Below are positions 48,477-57,774 of a stretch of 64,000 nt of DNA, piece after piece (the stretch's first letter is position 1; each line of letters opens with the position of its first letter). The position numbers were made by a program, and so were the translations under genes. The notes under the pieces are model-generated. The model was not told the DNA's origin. It was given only the letters and a program-made list of their open reading frames with translations, and did no database searches. This DNA comes from Diphasiastrum complanatum (Eukaryota; Streptophyta; Lycopodiopsida; Lycopodiales; Lycopodiaceae), in contig CM055097.1 in assembly GCA_029204225.1 (NCBI GenBank), positions 62,198,950 through 62,262,949 of the forward strand, read 5' to 3'.

Positions 48477-51400
48477 TGGCCGAGGGAAAAGGGCGGGTCG
48501 TGTGAGAGAGAGGGGGAGGGAGCAGTCAGCCGAGGGGGTGTGAGCGGTTGGCCTAGGGGGTAGCGAATCAACCGGGGGGGGGGGGGGAGTTGGTTGCCTA
48601 GGCTACGGCGCCGGGTAGTAGAGGGGACGTGGGGTTTAGGTTTAGGGTTTTTTTTTTAATAGTCAAATTAGGCCCTAGGGTTAGGTTTTAAAAAATTGGC
48701 CATAGAAATGATTCTGGCGAAACTTCAGAATGAAAAGACTGGAAAAAATATACAAAGAAACAAAACTTGAAAAATGAGTTGTTGAAGTGCTTTTCTCCCA
48801 AATCTTCTACCAAAACTAGGATTTGACCTCTTTCACAAGAATTGGCATATCTTTGTCAATTTTTAACCAAATTGGCTGGAAATTGGCTTAGATTCAAGCT
48901 AAGACTGAGATCTACAATCCTATAAAATTACAATGATAAAATTCGGCCAAAAGCACAGCCAAAAATGGAGGAAAACAAACTGCAAAAACTATTGCTAGCT
49001 AACATTGAAATGAAATCACTAAAATGGCCATAACTTGGTCATTATAGCTCCAAATATAAAATTTTAGTACCTCCAAAAAGCTAAGAAAAAGATCTACTAA
49101 TCTAAAACAAGAAACTACACAAAAAAATGAAGATTACTTTGTCAAAAATGAACCAAAACATTCTGGAAATTGAAAAACAAGAAACTAGTCAAGGAAAAAC
49201 CACTAAAACTTAAAAAAAACCACCAAATCTGATGGGGAAAAGATCCAATGCTCTGATACCAAAATTGTCATGTGCCAACCTGAGCATTAAAGCATCTAAT
49301 CCATTCATAAACATCAAATTACAATGGAAATACAAGAAATCAAGAAAACTAGTCAAAAATCAAGAAGATAGCTAAAAGTAGCAAAACTTCACCAAATTAT
49401 GAAAAGTAAGGTATCATTATTAATGATTTAAGATCATTCACAAGATAGGGCCTGTAGCTAGAGCATGATCAAAGCTCTCATGTGATTGTAGGCAAATGAA
49501 CCACCATTTCCATCAAGAAAGCTCTCAAAAGAGAAGCTCCAAGATCTCTTAAAACTCAAATTCAAAAAATGAACAATAGCCCCCAAATTTAGCACGACCT
49601 CAGCTATTTATAGTGGTCATTTGTGCCTCTACTATAAGTTTGGGGCCTTATTTAGCTAATTTGGGCCTTACAACCATTATTACAAGTCCGCTATTCACAA
49701 ATATAGCGAGGTTGTTCGAGCCTCTTTATTAACAATCCTGATGATTAATTCTAGTCTAATTTAGCTCCATGGCTATATTTGGCAATTCATTAGTAAACTC
49801 ATGGGCTAATTACATGCAGCACAAAACACTCTTTGGATTGTATATTGATGAGCTTGAGAGAGTCATCAATCAGGATGGTGGTATTGGTTGCAGGCTTGGT
49901 GATATACTCATTTCCATTCTACTTTATGCTGATGATGTGGCCTTGCTCTCTTCATTTGGCAAGGGATTGTAGCGGCACTTGGACACATTACAAGTTTTTG
50001 GAGACTTATTTGGTTAGCATGTTCATACCAGAAAAACCTAGATCATGATCTTTCATACCTCCGGGACCTTTATGCAGTCACTCTAGGGGGACAACAACTC
50101 AAGGTGGTATCCTCTTACACTTATTTGGGGATTTCCTTCATTGGTCCTGCTTTCAGTATGAGACATGCCGCCACAACTAGACTACATAAGGGTCATGCTT
50201 CGTTGGTTAGTCTCGAGCATTTCTGTTTCAGGAAGCACATTTGGGATGCCCCGAGTAAGTGTAACATATTTGACAATAATGTTACACCTATATTTATGTC
50301 TGCAGCTGAGGCTTGGTGCATTGGGATTCCTGAGTCAGAGTGGACTTGCATTTCTCGTCTACAGATCAGTATGCTTGCACGTATGATCCAGGCCAAGCCA
50401 TCTGTTCCTCACCAGATTATACCTGTTGTCATTCCACTTTAAGTTGACGCTATTTTTAGGTTGACCACATACATCCAAAGGGTCTCCCGGTTTCACGTTA
50501 TCCATACATAGCTTTTCTTTCTTCTCAGTAGCTTCATCACCAAGGTCATCAGCTATCATGGTACTCCCAAGCTTCTTGTCTTTTACGAATATACGGCATT
50601 GATATCTCGGATCTAGCAGAGAGTTCTCCTAGTATATCATGAGAGTTATTCAACGTGCATACTATCGAGTGACATGGCAGGGACCCCTGGGGGTCAAACC
50701 GGACTTCTATCGCTCCAGTTTCCTAGAGCTAGACAATGTCGAGGTCCCTGTTTTGCCTCATTACTTGGATAGCTGACTTTCACATTGCCTCTGTTTACAC
50801 TAAGTCAATTCCGAGTTTCCTCACACCAGCTATATGTGGAGACGGGGTGGGGCACTTCCAAGGCATCCCTCATATGAGCAGACTCTGTCAGTTGTGCACA
50901 TTAGATTTTTCTATTCAGATGTCCTGTCTATTGTGAGATCCGAAGACACTATCATTGTCTCTTCTGGGATCCTACAATCACACTTCGCTCACTAATTGCA
51001 TATATTGACCCATATTCAGAGGGTGCAGGCATTACCAGAGATGGACAGACGATACACACAGCTTGCACTATCCTCCTCACATTATCTCCATGATCAGGGC
51101 TATAGATTATCATCGTTCTCTCAATGATCTTACTTACATCTAGGTTAAGGAGAGGCGTAAGGCCTTCCAAGAGGCTCGAGCGTCTGGCAAACGAGCTATC
51201 TACCGGAATGGACAGGTACGATTTATTGCTGGCACCCCTAGTAGCTCCCAGCGCTAGGGTTTTGGGGTCACCCCGAGGCCCCATCCACACCATCTCCATA
51301 TTGGAGTATGGAATTGCGACGGCATCCATTCATCCTCCACAGCAGGTGACCTAATTGACTTTATTACTGGACGAGACCTATTGCTTTTCATGGAGACTCA

Positions 51401-54400
51401 TGAGAGTCAGGAGCGCGGACTACCCACTTTCCCCGGATATAGATGGGATTCAATATACAGATCTGAGACTAGATCAGCTAGTGGCCGAGGTTTTGGAGGG
51501 GTGGCTTGTCTCTACAGAGAGTCCCTTCATCAGATGATTGAGTTTATCAGGGATGATGAGAGGCAGAGTCCAGGAGATTGCATGCACTGGGACAGGCAGA
51601 ATTCCGAGCTCACTACTCCACCTCCGATCATATCTTCACCCTCCGAGCTCTTATCAAGGAAGATAAGTATAGGAAGGAAAAGGTTTACTGTTGTTTTGTA
51701 GACTTCAAGACTGTCCCACACTCTTTGCTCATTCAGAGACTTCAAGATCTAGGCTTCTCGACGAATATCATTTTGGCTATCATGGCTCTCTATGAGAGAG
51801 TTCTGGGCTGTTTTCGACATATCAGTGGTATTTCTGAGCATATTTGGAGTACTATTGGGGTGAAGCAGGGATGCTCTCTTTCACCAGTTCTTTTTGGACT
51901 ATACATTGATGAGTTAGAGAGGGTCATTTCTCAGTGTGGCGGTGCCAGTTGTAGACTTGGCAGCATTCTAATTGCTATTCTCCTCTATGCGGATGATGTG
52001 GAACTAGTATCTCATACCAGAGAGGGATTACAGAGACAGTTGGATTGCTTATATACTTTCTGGGCCCGTTGGGGCCTAGGGGTGAACATGGCAAAGACCA
52101 AAGTTATGGTCTTCAACACTTCTCCGGCTTTCATGCAGCGTCGGGAGCTTACTTTTGGCGGACATCCTCTAGATGTGGTCTCTTCATACACTTACCTGGG
52201 TGTACTCTTCACTGGTCCTACGTTCAGTATGAGACAGGCGGCTACTTCTAGACTTGGGAAACGTCACCCTTCCCTTGTTCAGTTAGAGAGGTTCTGTTAT
52301 CGTAAGTCTATTCGAGATGCTCCGAGTAAGTGTAGAATTTTTGACACTCTTGTCAACCCTTCAGCCTTATATGCAGCAGAGGTATGGCCTCTCCTCTTCA
52401 CATTGGGCGAGCATTTCGCATCTGCGGACCACCATGTTAGCTCACATGATTCGGGCGAAGCCTTTTATTCCACATGAGATCATCCTTGCTGAGTTTGCCA
52501 CTCCTATCCAAATAGATGCAGCCTTCCAGCTTATCACCTACATCCAGAGAGTTCAAGCATTTCCAGATACATAGCAGAGATATACACGGATTTCGCTTAC
52601 GTCCTCCCACCATCTTCAGGCTCAGGGGTACCAGCTGTCATGGTTCTCTCAGGCATCACACTTCCTCATGGATTCATTTGGTATCGCTATCACATATCTC
52701 CCCTCGGGTACACACACGTACATCCAACGGTTTCTATATAGAGCCTACCTCGATCGTACCTGGCGACGTCAGTTGGGGGTTACTACTACCGGGTTCATTT
52801 CTAGGAGCAAGACACCACTGGATTTCCAGCCCTACCTCGATATCTGGCCTCAGGATTATCCCACAGTCTCCGATTCACATTGGGTTAGCTCAGAGTATCA
52901 TCACATCAGCTAGCTATCGAGACTGGGAGATTCCAGGGCACACCGAGGGAGGAGAGATTATGCCAGCTATGTTCTTTGCATGAGGTGGAGTCTGAGGAGC
53001 ACTTCATTTTCAGATGCCCCATATATTATGAGATCAGAGGGAGATATCGCTTCCTATTCCGAGACATGCCCACTACACTTCGATCACTCATATCATATGA
53101 CTCACGAGGATCCTCCCTGTGTTGCAATTATGATACGGGAGATGTTCTTGCTACAACATCATATGTACAAGTCAACTCATCATCAGCCACTCAGCTCTCA
53201 GGCTCAGATTACCTCCTTCTTCTCTAGGAGACGGCTACACCGAGACACAGAATCTGATGATGACGACGCACCCCCTCACAGATATTAGAGATAGTGCACC
53301 ACTCGTATTCATGCTGCAGCTCACATTACCCATCCTATCATGAGGACACGCATCTTCCGTCCTCCTAGACGACGCCAGTGACGACCAGTACTATCTCATG
53401 ATACAATTCGAATCACATCCTTTGATCCTAATTATTGACTTCAGTTTGTAGTATATAGTTACATTGTTCTTTTTAATGCATACTTTTTGGAGACGTTTAT
53501 ATACGCTCCCACAGTTACCACATACTTGACATGTACTTTTATTTGTCTTATATGCCTTTTGGCATGGAAAAGACATTTCTTTCTTTCTTTCTTTCTCTCT
53601 CTCAATTTTCTCTTCTAAGTTTTGGTATTGTGAGGTGCTTAAGCAATTTCCCTAGCATTTGATGTTTTCCAATGCTAAGTTTCTCCATAGCTAGGTCTTA
53701 ATTCATCGTGGTATCAGCAAGTTGTGTAGCCTGTGAGTTGCAGAGTGTATCCTGTGAGTTGCAGAGTGAGAGAAACATCAATGACTAGATTCTAGAGAAG
53801 ATTCACATCTTCCACAAGCACCTCAATATTGTAGGACAGCACTTTTGAGCTATAGGACTCAGATCAGGTTGATTGTTGCATTGTTGGATAATTGTAAGCA
53901 AGGGAAATGTTATGATCAGGTTGAAGGAGGGCGAAGGGACTTTTGTTTTCTGATCCAAGTGGATCTAGTGCTTGTGCTATCACGACAACTTCAAGAAGAG
54001 GTTTACAAGCAAAGGCGGGTTTGCGATTACAGGCAAAGAGCATCTGGATTGCAGGCTTACAAAAGCCTTGTTTGGACTCAAACATGGGTGGAGATCAAGA
54101 CACTAGACGCTCTACAAGTGGACATTGCTCTTTCTATGGAAATTCTGCAATTTCTTGGTCAAGTAAAAAGCAGCCCACTGTTGCTACTTCTTCTAGTGAG
54201 GCAGAATATAGAGCGATATTTTCAGCCACAACAGAGTGTTTATGGCTGAGAAGACCACTTGTTGACATGAAGTTTGGCGAGCCGTCAGCCACTCTTATCT
54301 TGCGTGATAGTCAAAGTGCTATTGCCATTGCACCGAATCCTATTTTTCATGCGAGGACGAAGCACATCGAGAAAGGCATTGCCTAGAGTCAGATTTGAAG

Positions 54401-56464
54401 CTTTATGCAAAGTTTTAAATTTGATACCACGTGTTGGTTTTGTTACATAGTGAAGATTTCAATTTTTGCATTGTCATTTAAGGAGGGTGTTAGAAATAAA
54501 TGACTATGCTAAAGTTAATCCATAGGTTACTTTGACCCAAAAGGTCGAGATTTGTGTAACCATGGGTATTTAGTTATTTAGGCCATCTTAAGTTTGTCTT
54601 AAGTTCAGTTGGACCCAATTTTGGTCATGTACTGACTCGTGGGTCCTTAGGGGTCTAATTTTGTTTAGGGGCCCTATCTTGACTTTTGAGGGTGCCCTAC
54701 ATTTAGTAAGTGGTTAACCTTAGGGTTTGGTGGCATTTGGCCACATCCAGGTAGAGTACTTAGATGCTCATTGTGTATTCCATTTTAACAGTTTGGCTAA
54801 GCATTGCTCTCCATTGCTCTTGCTGTTGTTTTCTCTCTCTCTCTCTCTTAGAGTTGGGCGCCCAGCCTCTTCTCTCTTGTTTTCTGTGGAGATTGATTGA
54901 TAAATAGATCTTTGTGACTTGACTCTTGCTTTCCTACAATTTCCTGTTGGTTGGGTGGTTTTGCTCCACAAGTGTCCTTTTGGTTGCATGCAACAAGATC
55001 TAGTCGGATCTTCACTTGGCGATCATTACAGCAGGCAATAAAGATGATTGGAGATCAACGACGGGCTATTGCTTTAACCTAGGTTCAAGGGCCATTTCTT
55101 GGTGCAGCAAGAAACAGCCCATTATTGCTTTATCATCCAGAAAAGCTGAGTATAGGGAGACTACGAGGATTGCCTATGAAGCTAAGGCAAGAGCACACAA
55201 AACATGCATATGTCATTCACCATACAACATTCACATTGTGAACTTTGATGAAAAAACTAAGTATGGAATTGGCTTGCTCTCGGGTACAGGGGCCATGTTA
55301 TTTGTAAGAGAAGTTCATAAAACAGGAAAATGACGACATAAATGCCCCAACCTGTCCATAATCAGCAACAATAAGAGATTTCCCTTCGCCTGCTACAAAA
55401 GCCTGTCGAATTTTGTAACGGTCTTTTTCCAGGGCTGGCTGATTCTGCAACAACAATGAAAATGAAAATATTGTCAAAGTTATAACATAAAGAAATCAAC
55501 AAACCTGAAAATATCCCTTAAAATAGCATCCCAAACTCCTGAAGTCCAGAATACTGCATTCCAAAACCATAATATTCAGAACCAAAAACCCCTAAAATGT
55601 CTAATTTATGGGGAAAAATTTAAATCAAAACTTTATCAGATTGTTTTTTCATCTTAAACAGGCCTTTGGCCCAAGTATTCGCCCACCCATAGGTAGGACC
55701 CAACCCAAGGATGTTAAACCATGTGGAGTCAAAAAAAACTAATAAGGTTTTGTACTAAGGTAACATTAGTGGTTTAGATGAAACTATGATTGATCACATA
55801 TGCTACATTGGTTCAAAACATGATGAAAACATGCCTTAGCTATATACAGACTCCCAAAGAAGCTTATCAAACTAAACAAAAGAGCTTTGCTTGCCATAAG
55901 ATAATTCTCCAGGAAGCAAGATATTCAAAAAGCTAAAATCCTTCCCTTTCCTGCGTTTAGATGGACTGAGAGGAACCTTTGAACTAAACTCTACACCTTT
56001 TAAGATAGCACATGAATTTATAAAAAATTTCAAAGTTAACAGAAATTTCCAGACACTCAAAATAACAGCGATAGCGTGTGACACAATACTTTTCAAAAGT
56101 AATGGATCCAAACTTTAACCCTTCAGCAGCAAAAGTTCCAAACTGGATTTATGGTCACAGAAGAAAAGTAACGGCTTAGCTAAAAATGAATATCTATTCA
56201 AGTCACCTTACATAAAACACATTCTCTCATGTTAAAGTGGACAAAAAACATTGAACACGGTTCCTTCAAATCAAGAACATTACTAGATCCACATTTGTCT
56301 GTGTGAGAAAAAAAGGCCTTACACACAAGAATGTTTGCACCTTATGGAGCTTGTAAATAAGGTCTCACCTGAAGACTAGGCCTTCTGGCAGACAAACGGC
56401 CAGTCTCTGTGTTAATGTTCAAGGAACAATGGACACGCCCATCCAAGCCCATGAATTGACCACC
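32796..56464 (-). CDS. POLIA/POLIB: Organellar family-A DNA polymerase (plant POLIA/POLIB type), last seven exons
   Basis: join(complement) of 56369-56464, 55352-55444, 46038-46232, 44517-44609, 38813-39025, 33088-33177 and 32796-32957; 942 bp, 313 codons plus TAG. Plant POLI enzymes replicate and repair plastid and mitochondrial DNA. The visible part is the polymerase palm and fingers: [12 protein letters not shown] / NQPAL, motif [16 protein letters not shown] with the catalytic Asp, motif [16 protein letters not shown] (O-helix Lys and Tyr), [14 protein letters not shown], and motif C VHDEVI with the second catalytic Asp. It ends in SWYTAK, like the ...NWYAAK of Arabidopsis. All introns are phase 0 and GT-AG. 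Introns are 924, 9119, 1428, 5491, 5635 and 130 bp. The N-terminal two thirds (transit peptide, 3'-5' exonuclease, insertions) are not in view. Exons carry no stop or shift, so the gene looks functional. POLIA versus POLIB cannot be decided. Confidence 0.93.
33088..33177 (-). CDS. POLIA/POLIB: Polymerase exon f (30 codons)
   Basis: [12 protein letters not shown], then ELGWKLVLQ. The true acceptor is TTGCTGTCAG. A second AG lies 17 bp farther upstream, after a (CT)n tract that serves as polypyrimidine tract; using it would shift the frame. Donor GTGGGT. Confidence 0.92.
33197..33250. repeat. (GA)n microsatellite beside the exon f acceptor
   Basis: GA run with one GACA interruption. On the coding (minus) strand it is CT and starts 20 bases upstream of exon f. 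It continues into GATT repeats. Confidence 0.95.
34815..34842 (+). repeat. Poly-G tract (G9 A G6 A G11)
   Basis: 28 bp of G interrupted twice by A, in the 5.6-kb polymerase intron. It satisfies a G-quadruplex pattern on the plus strand. Confidence 0.9.
35895..37056 (+). pseudogene. copia RT/RNase H remnant in a polymerase intron
   Basis: Decayed blocks in copia order on the plus strand: [20 protein letters not shown] and [10 protein letters not shown] (35895-36005, RT entry), [19 protein letters not shown] (about 36105, degraded LKKALYGLKQAPRAWY), DATSYCHPV (36535), and [13 protein letters not shown] (about 36903-36940, RNase H). Stops and shifts separate them. Its orientation is antisense to the polymerase gene. 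No LTR was identified. Confidence 0.7.
37057..38812. other. Intron sequence, nothing recognised
   Basis: AT-rich remainder of the 5.6-kb intron next to exon e. Short frames have no motif. Confidence 0.4.
38813..39025 (-). CDS. POLIA/POLIB: Polymerase exon e (71 codons)
   Basis: [33 protein letters not shown] and [12 protein letters not shown] form the fingers-to-palm stretch (LGRxRxxP ... RAAINxPxQG). Acceptor TTCACTGCAG, donor GTATTC. Confidence 0.93.
39026..41059. other. Intron sequence; possible upstream part of a gypsy remnant
   Basis: No clear coding blocks. The 81-codon frame at 39492-39737 has no recognised motif. It precedes the gypsy RT remnant at 41060 on the same strand. Confidence 0.35.
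41060..41420 (+). pseudogene. Heavily decayed gypsy RT fragment
   Basis: The plus strand reads [28 protein letters not shown] and CLCIDYQT, matching the ML..GLIRPSxSPFSSPVLLVKKKDG and RFCVDYRxLN blocks of gypsy RT. After a frame change it reads FDQLQ-like and LISLFRVIE. Only homology blocks remain. It lies in the 5.5-kb polymerase intron, antisense to the gene. Confidence 0.55.
42279..42295 (-). promoter_or_regulatory. Gypsy primer-binding site (tRNA-Asp type)
   Basis: The minus strand reads TGGCGCCGTTGCCGGGG, the primer site typical of Athila/Tat gypsy elements, four bases (ATTT) after the LTR end ...CTACA. Confidence 0.85.
42300..43200 (-). mobile_element. LTR of a minus-strand Athila/Tat-type element (outer edge unknown)
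   Basis: The inner edge TGTAGTGGG at 42300 is fixed by the primer site. The outer edge is set only by the start of the LINE fragment at about 43.2 kb. The leader would continue below 42279; no gag or pol is recognisable on the minus strand there, so the element is truncated. Confidence 0.5.
43205..43712 (+). pseudogene. LINE endonuclease fragment (copy C)
   Basis: [17 protein letters not shown], then after shifts [31 protein letters not shown] and [11 protein letters not shown]. This is the apurinic endonuclease domain of a LINE (N-terminal WNCNGI, GGVAxLxR, ACYxPP, GDFN). It is homologous to 51290-51530 of copy B. The RT is absent, so the copy is 3'-truncated. It lies in the 5.5-kb intron, antisense to the polymerase gene. 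Confidence 0.75.
44259..44503. repeat. Tandem duplication of about 122 bp beside exon d
   Basis: 44259-44380 and 44381-44503 are nearly identical; the shared core is ACCTTGATTCAAGATTTATG followed by AGGATGAGATG. The second copy ends 13 bp from the exon d donor, so it is intronic. Confidence 0.85.
44517..44609 (-). CDS. POLIA/POLIB: Polymerase exon d (31 codons), O-helix
   Basis: [20 protein letters not shown], then [11 protein letters not shown]. It holds the nucleotide-binding Arg/Lys and Tyr of motif B. Acceptor TTTTCTGCAG, donor GTTTGT. A tandem duplication of about 122 bp begins 14 bp past the donor, inside the intron. Confidence 0.93.
44610..46037. other. Intron c/d, no element recognised
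   Basis: 1428 bp. A small duplication of about 23 bp (AATGAAGGATATCTCTCTTC) occurs at about 44829-44877. The frame at 45300-45608 has no recognised motif. Confidence 0.5.
46038..46232 (-). CDS. POLIA/POLIB: Polymerase exon c (65 codons)
   Basis: [15 protein letters not shown] completes motif A, and [13 protein letters not shown] and [12 protein letters not shown] are plant POLI signatures. Acceptor TTTGTGACAG, donor GTCTTG. It follows the longest intron (9119 bp). Confidence 0.93.
46233..47370. other. Intron b/c, first part, nothing recognised
   Basis: Ordinary AT-rich intron sequence between exon c and the 153-bp duplication. Confidence 0.4.
47371..47679. repeat. 153-bp tandem duplication
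   Basis: 47371-47523 and 47524-47676 share AAAAACAGGGAGTTTCCAAT and ATAGACCAATCAACAGACTA with scattered differences. The period of 153 is exact at several anchors. Confidence 0.85.
48424..48474. repeat. (GA)n microsatellite followed by GC-rich DNA and a G14 tract
   Basis: About 25 GA units. A purine-rich, GC-rich stretch follows, with 14 consecutive G at 48574-48587 and one TTTAGGTTTAGGG near 48636 (not a telomere array). Confidence 0.9.
49250..49261 (-). promoter_or_regulatory. Primer-binding site (iMet type) of an intronic LTR element
   Basis: The minus strand reads TGGTATCAGAGC, four bases (ATTT) after the LTR end ...CATGACA. Confidence 0.8.
49266..49700 (-). mobile_element. LTR with TATA box (outer edge approximate)
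   Basis: The inner edge TGTCATGTGCC starts at 49266. A TATA box CTATAAATAG on the minus strand (49604-49613) fits an LTR promoter. The outer edge probably lies just before the LINE at 49.8 kb. The leader below 49250 is non-coding and no gag or pol is seen. Transcripts from this LTR would be in the same sense as the polymerase gene. Confidence 0.6.
49828..51000 (+). pseudogene. LINE RT C-terminal half (copy A, 5'-truncated)
   Basis: Starts abruptly inside the RT at [13 protein letters not shown], then [20 protein letters not shown] with the catalytic [24 protein letters not shown] and [20 protein letters not shown] follow at 50104-50442, and a cysteine-rich MSRLCQLCT block at about 50870-50905. 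Several stops and shifts are present. Truncation at the 5' side is usual for LINE insertions. It is antisense to the polymerase gene in its 9.1-kb intron. Confidence 0.85.
51140..53572 (+). pseudogene. LINE, internally deleted (copy B)
   Basis: The 5' segment [17 protein letters not shown] leads into endonuclease [20 protein letters not shown], then [15 protein letters not shown] to about 51530. From 51578 the RT frame (299 codons) runs: [65 protein letters not shown] and [19 protein letters not shown]. The C-terminal region to about 53290 has [20 protein letters not shown], the zinc-knuckle-like tail. The endonuclease C-terminus and RT N-terminus are missing at about 51530-51590. Motif A lacks the usual KAFD residues (FVDF joined to KTVP). 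Frames change near 52400 and 52970. It lies in the 9.1-kb intron, antisense to the polymerase gene. Confidence 0.88.
53573..53604 (+). repeat. (TTTC)n/CT simple repeat at the LINE 3' end
   Basis: TTTC repeats followed by CTCTCTC lie where the LINE sequence ends, consistent with a simple-repeat 3' tail. Confidence 0.65.
54081..54386 (+). pseudogene. copia RNase H fragment
   Basis: [58 protein letters not shown] and KHIEKGIA are the copia RNase H (D..DTR+STSG, SSK+Q..VA.SS.EAEY, D..SA), open to a stop after KGIA. About 100 bp downstream come a polypurine tract and an LTR start, so this is the 3' end of a 5'-truncated element. The sequence before 54081 does not match the family. It lies in the 9.1-kb polymerase intron. 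Confidence 0.85.
54478..54487 (+). promoter_or_regulatory. Polypurine tract of the copia 3' end
   Basis: AAGGAGGG follows CATTT and abuts the LTR start TGTTAGAAATAAATG. Confidence 0.7.
54488..54995 (+). mobile_element. copia 3' LTR (about 508 bp)
   Basis: Begins TGTTAGAAATAAATG after the polypurine tract and ends at the likely ...TGCATGCAACA. It contains a short CT tract at about 54833-54848. The block at 54521-54566 is shared with the inverted LTR at 62227-62272. The outer end is inferred from the CA only. Confidence 0.6.
55008..55190 (+). pseudogene. Second copia RNase H fragment
   Basis: [20 protein letters not shown] and [20 protein letters not shown] form the N-terminal part of copia RNase H from a different copy (STTGYCF rather than STSGHCS). 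It is truncated on both sides, directly after the LTR and about 160 bp from exon b of the polymerase gene. Confidence 0.8.
55352..55444 (-). CDS. POLIA/POLIB: Polymerase exon b (31 codons), motif A start
   Basis: [16 protein letters not shown], then SLIVADYGQ. The Asp of VADYGQ is the first catalytic metal ligand. Acceptor GTTGTTGCAG, donor GTTGGG. A copia RNase H fragment ends about 160 bp downstream in the next intron. Confidence 0.92.
56369..56464 (-). CDS. POLIA/POLIB: Polymerase exon a (32 codons)
   Basis: Encodes [16 protein letters not shown], then [14 protein letters not shown]. The TGRLS.R.P block contacts template-primer at the thumb-palm border in family-A enzymes. Acceptor TTTTCTTCAG ends at 56465 and donor GTGAGA starts at 56368. 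The preceding exon, expected to end in ...LPLQ, was not found between 56466 and 64000. Confidence 0.9.
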
Positions 56465-57774
56465 CTGAAGAAAACAAATTGCCTTAGCACTTGGAGGAAC
56501 ACCTCCAACATGAAGAAAAACAATGAACGTGACAAACAAACATGAAAGGACTCAAACATGACATCAAAAAAAAGAAGCGTAAGGGTATTCAACTGATTTA
56601 TCGATTAAAATACAAAGCAAGATGAGACCAAGTTCACTTGCACAAAATCTACAGCTAACTTACCCCCTGTTAACATGATACTTTCCATTAAAATGCTTAT
56701 ATTTCTCAGTTGCAAATGGCTCCCACCAACCATATTGCCATTTTCAGGGCAAGTGAGTCAACTTGATGCACTAACCTTGCATTGTTGCATGCAGTAGCTC
56801 AGCAACTCGTAAAAGCTTGTTTCCCCACTCTCTATGCGCTTGAAATTAAAGCATGACTTCCAATTAGTGGTTATTCAATCTTTGTATTGTATGGATCTCA
56901 TATGGCTACTATGATGTTCCTTGTTAAGAAAGTAGAAGTTTGGCATGCTCACTAGGGCTTGCCTGTAAGCTCACATGGGTAAATCGACATGGCCACTAAG
57001 AATTTGCACAAACTAACATAATAGATGCAAAGGCTATAGAAAGAGAACCCAACTAGCATACACAACAAGAACACATAGCTTCCCAAGTACGCAAGTTTGG
57101 CCACTATACTATAGTAGAAGCCACATCCAAGTATTATCGAATCGCCAAGCTACTAACACTTTGTAACTGGCACACGACTCACCAGACTTATCTTCATAGC
57201 AGAGTAGGTGCAATTCTCTCGATTCTTGTCCCTCAGCACAAGTGCATTCTCTTCTGTCTTTCCTCAAACATAACGAGTAGGCAATGAGATATGTTGGTCC
57301 ATCCATATCTTAACCTCAGCACAACTAACACCAATAGAATTTGGCTCCTTGAGCCACATCATCACTGGCCCCCTTGTTGGCCACATCAACTAGCACAGTC
57401 TTGGCCTTCACTGGCCATCATGCTCAACACCTACATAGACTCTCGGTCCCTCTTACACAACACACTAACAGCCTCATTCAGCAAACAGTCTTGGAGACTC
57501 TCCAAAGTCCACCACACAATTTTTTAGCACTCACATATATCTTTAACCTATTAAAGCCTATTACTTGTCTGATCATTGAAAAATCACCGATACTCCATGG
57601 CCAGCCCAATAGTCTGCTCCCCACATGAAGTCACCTAGAACATAATTCGAGTTTTATTCGATCGCAATACATGCCGCATGATCGAGAAAACAACAAACAA
57701 ATTGCTGACGGTTGGATGCATAGAAGGAAATCTCTACCAAGCCAAGATAATCAGCAATTCTGATAGCATATTAA
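56465..57774. other. Polymerase intron or upstream sequence, nothing recognised
   Basis: It should be intronic unless the gene's 5' part lies elsewhere. No exon with POLI similarity was found on the minus strand. Confidence 0.4.

Noticed and set aside
48631-48652. TTTAGG/TTTAGGG telomere-like sequence
   Set aside because: Only about two imperfect units, in GC-rich DNA; not an interstitial telomere array.
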